Positions 59,383 to 64,000 of a DNA stretch of 64,000 nt are shown here, piece after piece. The translations under genes were made by a program, and so were the position numbers. Origin of the DNA: a virus; the IMG/VR virus record IMGVR_UViG_3300027714_000008, positions 34,739 through 98,738 of that record. One strand, written 5' to 3'. Positions within the stretch are counted from its first letter, which is position 1, and every line of letters begins with the position of its first letter. Under the pieces are notes generated by a model. It did not search any database. It had not been told where the DNA came from and saw nothing but the letters and a program-made list of their open reading frames with translations.

Positions 59383-59649
59383 TTATGTTTCCTTACTATA
59401 AATTTCTTGTAGGTGGTCTTCGAATGCTTCCACTTTAGCTAAACGATCAGGCCACAAGATGTATTCTTTTTGTGGATTGCTTTTTAAATTGTTTAATAGT
59501 GGTGTGAATGCGTTATAGAGCGCATCAAGCTTGGCTTGTACACGTGCTAGTTCATCGACAATAGTACCAGTGGTATCTATTTGTGCCTTAACTATTTCTA
59601 ATTCATCTTCGTCTACGGCTGTGAAACCAAAGTCAAAAAACTCTGCCAT
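59383..59649 (-). CDS. Small late protein (88 aa)
   Basis: An 88-aa protein: MAEFFDFGFTAVDEDELEIV, a helix-rich middle and LLNNLKSNPQKEYILWPDRL. I recall very similar short proteins in T4-like marine phages (FGFTAV...YI.WPDR pattern), of unknown function. It sits 2 bp before the endolysin start and has its own late box 20 bp upstream. It may be a virion or lysis-associated protein. Confidence 0.72.
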   Translation of the reverse strand: MAEFFDFGFTAVDEDELEIVKAQIDTTGTIVDELARVQAKLDALYNAFTPLLNNLKSNPQKEYILWPDRLAKVEAFEDHLQEIYSKET

Positions 59650-59667
59650 GATGTTTACTCCAAAATG

Positions 59668-60339
59668 TTATTTATAAGCCAACAACTTTAGATTTTTTCT
59701 GTGCCAACTTATTAACTGCTTATGAAAAGATTCGTCAGTTATATTGAATATTTCCTCAAGGTATCCCTTTGTTAAAACATCATCCATAGCTAAACTTGTT
59801 GACACTTCTAATGCCTGCTCCTCGCTAAACCAACTGCCGTAACAATGATGCCTTTTGCCAGTTAGACAAGTCTGGTGATCTTTTAATTTTATTTTACATA
59901 CTTGTAATCTGTATTCTTGCCAATGATTATTGGCATGATAATTCAAGTAATATGTGTTATCTGGTGTCATATAATCTGGAAAAATGTCATGCGCTCTAGT
60001 CATTAAACGACCACCAAGGTTTACATAAGCATCTAAAGAATAATAATCATCGTTAAAATTTTGCTGTTGATGATAATCAGTATAATTATCCCAACCTTTT
60101 ATAGCCACACACAGCATGTTCCAATGATTTATGTTTAGCACACACTTGTTTATATCAGTGTGCATCTTGTGTTTAAAGTAGTAGTTATAGTTTGGAGAAT
60201 ATTTATTTATAAGATTAGATATAAATTCTCCGCCACCACCTTTATCGTATAATATAAAATCGAATTGATTATTTTTTAATGCATCACGTTGGTTTTCTAT
60301 CAAAAGCTCTATTCGAATTTTGTGTTCTTTGTCCATCAT
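59668..60339 (-). CDS. Unknown protein with Gly-rich N-terminal loop (223 aa)
   Basis: A 223-aa protein with FDFILYDKGGGGEFISNLIN near the N-terminus, resembling a nucleotide-binding or sulfotransferase-like loop (strand, Gly-rich turn, helix), and a His/Cys-containing middle (TCLTGKRHHCYGSWF). Many Asn, Tyr and His. The fold is not recognised with confidence. It lies upstream of the 88-aa gene and the endolysin and faces away from the A1-like gene. Confidence 0.6.
   Translation of the reverse strand: MMDKEHKIRIELLIENQRDALKNNQFDFILYDKGGGGEFISNLINKYSPNYNYYFKHKMHTDINKCVLNINHWNMLCVAIKGWDNYTDYHQQQNFNDDYYSLDAYVNLGGRLMTRAHDIFPDYMTPDNTYYLNYHANNHWQEYRLQVCKIKLKDHQTCLTGKRHHCYGSWFSEEQALEVSTSLAMDDVLTKGYLEEIFNITDESFHKQLISWHRKNLKLLAYK
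59669..59676 (-). promoter_or_regulatory. T4-type late promoter for the lysin region
   Basis: An exact TATAAATA on the minus strand at the 3' end of the 223-aa gene, 20 bp before the ATG at 59649. It drives the 88-aa gene and the endolysin. Confidence 0.85.
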
Positions 60340-60400
60340 AGTGCTATTCCAAGTTCATTGTATGTGTATATATAAACTATAAGAACAACAAATTAAGTTC

Positions 60401-60429
60401 TTTACATTAATCAGAATATCTGATACTAT
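60401..60429 (+). promoter_or_regulatory. Early promoter of the A1-like gene (TTTACA-N17-TACTAT)
   Basis: TTTACA at 60401-60406 and TACTAT at 60424-60429, spacer 17 bp. Both elements equal those before gp32, so these genes may be co-regulated. Confidence 0.75.
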
Positions 60430-60465
60430 GTTTTTATGTATAAATTATTACGGAGTCAGTGAAAC

Positions 60466-62100
60466 GTGACAGAAAAAACAAAACAAGAAATCGAAAGGGA
60501 ACAGCTAAAAGCAGAGAAAAAGAATCACATTCTATCTGTTTATCGTTCGATTGTTAAAAAAGAAAAACGTCTTCCAGTGCGACAAGACTTCTTAGAGTTT
60601 GAAATCTCAAGAGATATTTTACGCACAACATTTGGAGGAGTTGAAACCTTACATGAGTACATGCGAGATACAAACGAAGAGTTTTTAAACGAACACTTTT
60701 CTTCTGTTGATAACATGTTTTCAGAAAATAAAAGTGCATCAACATCTGAGAAGCGCATCTACGTTGTTACTACAGCGGTAGCTGGTGCAACTGCACACAC
60801 AGGCTTCTTGAAAACCATGAATAAATTTTGTAAAGAAAACGACGGACAAATTGTCATCATGCCAGCGGAAAGTATTTCCAACAGCTTTGAAAAGAAAACT
60901 GCTGTGTTTGACAAAGAGTTTAATAGTGACAAATATTTATTTGTTCAAGAAGATACACCATTGAATAATAATATTTCTTTGTGTAGCATCCAAGTGTCTG
61001 CAAAACAAGTTAAACCTATTACAGGTCTTTCTCGTTTAGGTAGACGTGAAGGTTCATATGTCTTTGCTAGTCCCAAGCAGTTTTTAGAATACATTCCCTC
61101 TGGTAATAACAGAGATAAAAACTATTCTATTATGACACCTGGGTCTTGTACTTTACCAAACTACTACAGTGAGACATTCGTGTCTAAGCGCATTTCATAT
61201 ATTGCAGGCCATGATCATCAAATGGGTGCTGTCATTATTGAAATTGAGGATGATGACATCTTCCATTTCAGACAAATCCAATGTGAAGACGATGGTTCGT
61301 TCATTGATATGGGTAAACAGTACAGTCATAATAAAAAGACTAAGCGAGTTCCAGTAAATGCGATTATGGGAGATATTCACGGCGTACAAGCTGATGAAGA
61401 CGCCATTGGTATGTTCGCAACTTTATTTGCTACTATGGATCTTCGTTCACTTTACTTACATGACATATTTGATGGTTACAGTATTTCACACCATATTCGT
61501 GACATCTCTGAGAAAAGTAAACGCAGTGAAGATGGAATGGGTAAATTAGTAGGTGAGTTAGAATACACATATGACTTGGTTAAAAGTATCAGTGATACGA
61601 CAAAGGCTAAAGATGTCTTTATCGTAAAATCAAATCACGACGAATTCCTTGACCGATACCTAAAAGAAGGTAGATATGTATTTGATGCCGAAAACCATTT
61701 AATATCTTTGAAGATTGCAACAGCTCTATTCGAAGACGAAGACATTCTTCAAAGAGGTTTTGACGTAGTGGGTAAAGAGTCTCCATCGCATTGGCATTAC
61801 TTACAACGAGACGATTCGTCAATCATTGCAGGAGTTGAATGTGGATCACATGGTGACTTAGGTTTGAATGGTGCTAAAGCCGCTCTTAACTCATTAGAAA
61901 GAATCTATGGGGATTGTGTTACTGGTCATAATCATACAGCGGCAATTCAACGTGGTGTGTTCAGAGTTGGAACTTTGTCACAGTTAGACATGGGATATAA
62001 TAGAGGACCTAGTTCTTGGACGCAGACGTGTTGCTTACTATATGAAAATGGTCAGAGACAATTGATTAATAACATCAATGGTAAATGTAGCATACTATAA
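60466..62100 (+). CDS. Metallophosphoesterase, phage T5 A1-like (544 aa)
   Basis: A 544-aa protein with the metallophosphoesterase motifs in order: GDIHG (302-306), DIFDGY, SNHDEF (NHDE 390-393), CGSHGDLG and GHNH (487-490). The N-terminal 300 residues are a separate domain with helical start (KTKQEIEREQLKAEKKNHIL) and IYVVTTAVAGATAHTGFLKT. The overall size and motif set resemble the A1 protein of phage T5, which is needed for host DNA breakdown and DNA transfer control; that likeness is from memory. It starts with GTG, with CGGAG 10 bp upstream. Its early promoter implies an early attack on the host. Confidence 0.65.
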   Translation: MTEKTKQEIEREQLKAEKKNHILSVYRSIVKKEKRLPVRQDFLEFEISRDILRTTFGGVETLHEYMRDTNEEFLNEHFSSVDNMFSENKSASTSEKRIYVVTTAVAGATAHTGFLKTMNKFCKENDGQIVIMPAESISNSFEKKTAVFDKEFNSDKYLFVQEDTPLNNNISLCSIQVSAKQVKPITGLSRLGRREGSYVFASPKQFLEYIPSGNNRDKNYSIMTPGSCTLPNYYSETFVSKRISYIAGHDHQMGAVIIEIEDDDIFHFRQIQCEDDGSFIDMGKQYSHNKKTKRVPVNAIMGDIHGVQADEDAIGMFATLFATMDLRSLYLHDIFDGYSISHHIRDISEKSKRSEDGMGKLVGELEYTYDLVKSISDTTKAKDVFIVKSNHDEFLDRYLKEGRYVFDAENHLISLKIATALFEDEDILQRGFDVVGKESPSHWHYLQRDDSSIIAGVECGSHGDLGLNGAKAALNSLERIYGDCVTGHNHTAAIQRGVFRVGTLSQLDMGYNRGPSSWTQTCCLLYENGQRQLINNINGKCSIL

Positions 62101-62106
62101 CAAATA

Positions 62107-62136
62107 AAGAAAAGGGGATTAATTTCTCCTTTTCTT
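62107..62136 (+). terminator. Hairpin terminator after the A1-like gene
   Basis: A 12-bp stem (AAGAAAAGGGGA/TCTCCTTTTCTT, one G-T pair) with a 6-nt loop, directly after the gene stop. The T-rich right arm replaces a separate T run. Confidence 0.7.
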
Positions 62137-62146
62137 ACATTAGCAC

Positions 62147-62175
62147 TTGACATCTCCTTTTATTTACATTAAAAA
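62147..62175 (+). promoter_or_regulatory. Possible early promoter
   Basis: TTGACA at 62147-62152 with TAAAAA at a 17-bp spacing (62170-62175), 26 bp before the ATG at 62201. The -10 is imperfect. Confidence 0.5.
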
Positions 62176-62200
62176 TAAGTGTAAACAAAAGGAGTTTCAA

Positions 62201-62482
62201 ATGATTGCCCTTCAAAAAGACCTTGCTCTAGTTCTATCAGACATTGATATGATAGCTGAATTGTGTGACACTGCAATGCAGGACACTAATCAAAATCTTA
62301 AAAACACATCTGATTATGACTATAAAGATAATAAGATTGAATTTCTTATGGGATCATTAGGTGATGCTGGATTTGATTTAGACGCTATAATTGATAAAAT
62401 TAAAGAGCTTCGAGTTTTTGTAGAAGACACTATCGACACTGTAGAATATAATGAAATTGCAAAACAGGCGATTAGAATTTAA
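62201..62482 (+). CDS. Small acidic helical protein (93 aa)
   Basis: The ATG at 62201 follows AAAGGAG by 7 bp; the in-frame ATG at 62147 overlaps the promoter. The 93-aa product is acidic and helical (LALVLSDIDMIAELCDTAMQ, DAIIDKIKELRVFVEDTIDT). Unknown; acidic small early proteins often inhibit host nucleases or act as DNA mimics, but nothing here proves it. Confidence 0.65.
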   Translation: MIALQKDLALVLSDIDMIAELCDTAMQDTNQNLKNTSDYDYKDNKIEFLMGSLGDAGFDLDAIIDKIKELRVFVEDTIDTVEYNEIAKQAIRI

Positions 62483-62495
62483 ACAAACAAAAACC

Positions 62496-62524
62496 TTGAC
62501 AAAGCTTTCTTTTTGTGTTAATAA
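62496..62524 (+). promoter_or_regulatory. Sigma70-like early promoter
   Basis: TTGACA at 62496-62501 and TAATAA at 62519-62524, spacer 17 bp, upstream of the gene at 62555. Confidence 0.72.
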
Positions 62525-62554
62525 TAAGTGTAATCAAGAGAGAAAAAAGAATCA

Positions 62555-62908
62555 ATGACTGTTTTAGTAAAAACCCCATGTGCTAGTGCTACTTTGAAAT
62601 TCTTCGGTGTGTCAGGCACTACGTGGAACGACAGAACAGGTAGGAACGTTTGGGACGCAACTTTACGTCGTAATGGTTTTGCTGTTCGTAGTCGTTTCTC
62701 TGCCTTAGGTGGAGCAACTACTGTTGGAGCCGCTAGAGCAAAGATCAGAAAAATCGCCGCTAAAGATAAAGGCATCATCGCCTTTGTTGCTCGTGTCGAT
62801 GGTCACGTTTTAGTGATTGATAGAGATGGTAATACTGCTGTTGATACCGACCCTAGAAAAAAAGACAAAAGAAAAATGTTTGGTTTTGTTGCTGTTTGGG
62901 CGAAATAG
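62555..62908 (+). CDS. Possible papain-like small protein (117 aa)
   Basis: A basic 117-aa protein. VKTPCASATLKFFGVSG near the N-terminus (C9) and KGIIAFVARVDGHVLVIDRD with GNTAVDTDP (His in GHVLVI) resemble short phage papain-like proteins, where a Cys and a later GH(V/A).V.DG...D motif form the active site. The similarity is a remembered pattern only, and the Cys-His distance is shorter than in true proteases. It has its own promoter and appears to be a single-gene early unit. Confidence 0.55.
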   Translation: MTVLVKTPCASATLKFFGVSGTTWNDRTGRNVWDATLRRNGFAVRSRFSALGGATTVGAARAKIRKIAAKDKGIIAFVARVDGHVLVIDRDGNTAVDTDPRKKDKRKMFGFVAVWAK

Positions 62909-62911
62909 TTC

Positions 62912-62940
62912 TTGACGTTAATTCTTTAATGTGTTAATGA
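62912..62940 (+). promoter_or_regulatory. Sigma70-like early promoter
   Basis: TTGACG at 62912-62917 and TAATGA at 62935-62940, spacer 17 bp, overlapping the end of the previous gene region and 25 bp before the next ATG. Confidence 0.6.
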
Positions 62941-62964
62941 TAGTTATAAACCAAGGAGTTTAGT

Positions 62965-63174
62965 ATGTCACATTCAGTAAAAAATCATAAATTTCACACA
63001 GAAGCCGATGCACAAGCATTCATCGATCTTACAAATTATAATGAGCCTAATGCAGATAAGTATATCGGTGAGGCTTATTACACGTGTGGAGATAATGTTT
63101 GGCCTAACAATCCTGATTTAGCATTACTTTTTGGAAACCCTTATTGGTCAGTTCGAGTCGAGACTTACAAATAA
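62965..63174 (+). CDS. Small early protein (69 aa)
   Basis: A 69-aa protein (MSHSVKNHKFHTEADAQAFI, then DKYIGEAYYTCGDNVWPNNP) with an AAGGAG ribosome site. Compact, Tyr/Asn-rich. No family recognised. Confidence 0.65.
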   Translation: MSHSVKNHKFHTEADAQAFIDLTNYNEPNADKYIGEAYYTCGDNVWPNNPDLALLFGNPYWSVRVETYK

Positions 63175-63199
63175 AAACTTTATATTATGGAGAATAATT

Positions 63200-63502
63200 A
63201 TGAATAATGAATTAAAAATGGGTATTGAAAATCTAGCAACATTACTTACAAGTAGGTTGGATGATAGGCACCCAACTTTACCAGATCATAGCTTTTCTAC
63301 TACAGTAGGTCGAAAGTATACTAAAATACTAGATCCACGTGGCGGTGTTTGGGGTTTTGTTGTAATGACTACAGACGATGAAAAGTTTGAGCAAGGTGAT
63401 ATTTTAAAACCAGCAAGTTGGAGTAGTCCAACACGAAACTTTGCACGTGGCAATGTGTTACATACAAAGCCTGTTGGTGGTGGACTTGTATATGGTCTTT
63501 AA
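63200..63502 (+). CDS. Hypothetical early protein (100 aa)
   Basis: The ATG at 63200 with ATGGAGAA upstream is preferred over the in-frame ATG at 63131, which lies inside the previous gene. The 100-aa product has RKYTKILDPRGGVWGFVVMT and a Gly-rich C-terminus (SPTRNFARGNVLHTKPVGGG). No family recognised; a small OB-like or DNA-binding fold is possible. Confidence 0.65.
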   Translation: MNNELKMGIENLATLLTSRLDDRHPTLPDHSFSTTVGRKYTKILDPRGGVWGFVVMTTDDEKFEQGDILKPASWSSPTRNFARGNVLHTKPVGGGLVYGL

Positions 63503-63596
63503 AAAAGATTGCGATTATGTAAAGTAATCGCTTGACAAACTCGTTTTAATCATTCAATTATAATGTATAAGTTAAACAAATATAAGGATTATCAAT

Positions 63597-64000
63597 ATGG
63601 CCTGTATTACACAAGCAGAAAAAAAAGTATTAGCTCCTTCAATCAAAGCGGTTCTTAAGAAGTATGGCGTTAAAGGTTCTATCGGTGTTAAGCATCACAT
63701 GACCCTAGTTGTTAATATTAAAGCGGGTGCCTTAGACTTTATCGGTGACGCTAACAAGAGCCGAATTGAAAGAGCTGAGAAGCAAGGAACACAAGCCTAT
63801 GAGATCACAAATGGTCATTACCAAGTTTGTAACCACTATGTTGGGGATAACAAAGGTGCTATCGGCAAATTCTTCGATGAGTTGATTAAGGCTATGAAAG
63901 GTACTGATTGGTTTGACGAGAGTGATAGCCAGACTGACTACTTCCACATTGCTTATTACTTAAATGTTAATGTTGGTAAGTGGAACAAACCTTATATATT
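63597..64000 (+). CDS. Conserved phage protein of unknown function (partial)
   Basis: About 134 codons are present; the gene runs off the right edge. The product starts MACITQAEKKVLAPSIKAVL and has KKYGVKGSIGVKHHMTLVVN, FFDELIKAMKGTDWFDESDS and QTDYFHIAYYLNVNVGKWNK. I recall these motifs (LDEL..AMKG..W.DKSD.QTDYF..AYY...NVG.W..PY) in a conserved unknown protein found in many large phages. A TAAGGA ribosome site precedes the ATG. Upstream, TTGACA (63532) and a perfect TATAAT (63559) are 21 bp apart, too far for a standard promoter. Confidence 0.75.
   Translation, partial: MACITQAEKKVLAPSIKAVLKKYGVKGSIGVKHHMTLVVNIKAGALDFIGDANKSRIERAEKQGTQAYEITNGHYQVCNHYVGDNKGAIGKFFDELIKAMKGTDWFDESDSQTDYFHIAYYLNVNVGKWNKPYI

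Noticed and set aside
60204-60211. Exact TATAAATA on the minus strand inside the 223-aa gene
   Set aside because: It is deep in the gene and over 500 bp from the next start, which has its own late box.
63532-63564. TTGACA followed by a perfect TATAAT before the last gene
   Set aside because: The spacing is 21 bp, outside the usual 16-18 bp, and a hairpin overlaps the -35; not called as a promoter though one is expected nearby.

Overview
The window is about 64 kb of an AT-rich, T4-like contractile-tailed phage (Caudoviricetes). Recognisable T4 orthologues include uvsW, uvsY, 23, 22, 21, 67, 20, 19, 18, 17, 16, 15, 14, 13, 8, 6, 25, 5, 27, 53, 48, 4, 54, 26/51, 29, 33 and 32. Genes 9-12, 34-37 and 68 are not recognisable. 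The baseplate and fibre genes resemble those of marine T4-like phages (cyanophage or pelagiphage type) more than enterobacterial T4. The host cannot be read from the sequence; host-type promoters (TTGACA/TTTACA, 17 bp, TATAAT-like) suit an ordinary sigma70 bacterium.

Layout. 1-2.3 kb (minus): recombination genes uvsW (cut by the left edge) and uvsY, a small gene, and a tail-tube-like protein. 2.4-3.35 kb (plus): an early-type island of four small genes ended by a hairpin terminator. 3.4-16.3 kb (minus): capsid, portal, tail tube, sheath, terminase and neck genes in T4 order, with a QueC-like PP-loop gene inserted between 17 and 18. 16.4-29.6 kb (minus): fibre and other structural genes, interrupted by three glycosyltransferases and a 2OG-Fe(II) oxygenase-like gene. 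29.6-46.6 kb (minus): baseplate wedge and hub. T4 gp5 is split here into an OB/lysozyme gene and a beta-helix needle gene, with a hub amidase gene between them. 46.7-51.2 kb (plus): gp4, a gp2-like protein, gp54-like, gp26 with a likely -1 frameshift into a gp51-like frame, and the tape measure. 51.3-58.5 kb (plus): a tRNA-like element, then early and middle genes: MazG, two DNA methyltransferases, many tiny unknowns, a SpeD-like protein, gp33 and gp32. 58.5-60.3 kb (minus): GH19 endolysin and two unknowns. 60.4-64 kb (plus): a T5 A1-like metallophosphoesterase and small early genes, the last cut by the right edge.

Transcription. Late transcription is marked by exact TATAAATA boxes before many structural genes, which fits the gp33 co-activator in the window; the late sigma factor gp55 is not seen here. 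Early genes have separate sigma70-like promoters. The structural genes are tightly packed, with many ATGA or TAATG overlaps, and read mostly as one long leftward late programme from about 46.6 to 3.4 kb.

Most notable: the frameshift at the gp26/gp51 junction; a perfect consensus sigma70 promoter with no gene at 39.02 kb, facing into the antisense of the needle gene; the glycosyltransferase/oxygenase cassette among tail genes; the QueC-like gene between terminase and sheath; and a tail hub carrying two different peptidoglycan hydrolases. All calls come from reading the sequence and recalled family features; no database search was run.
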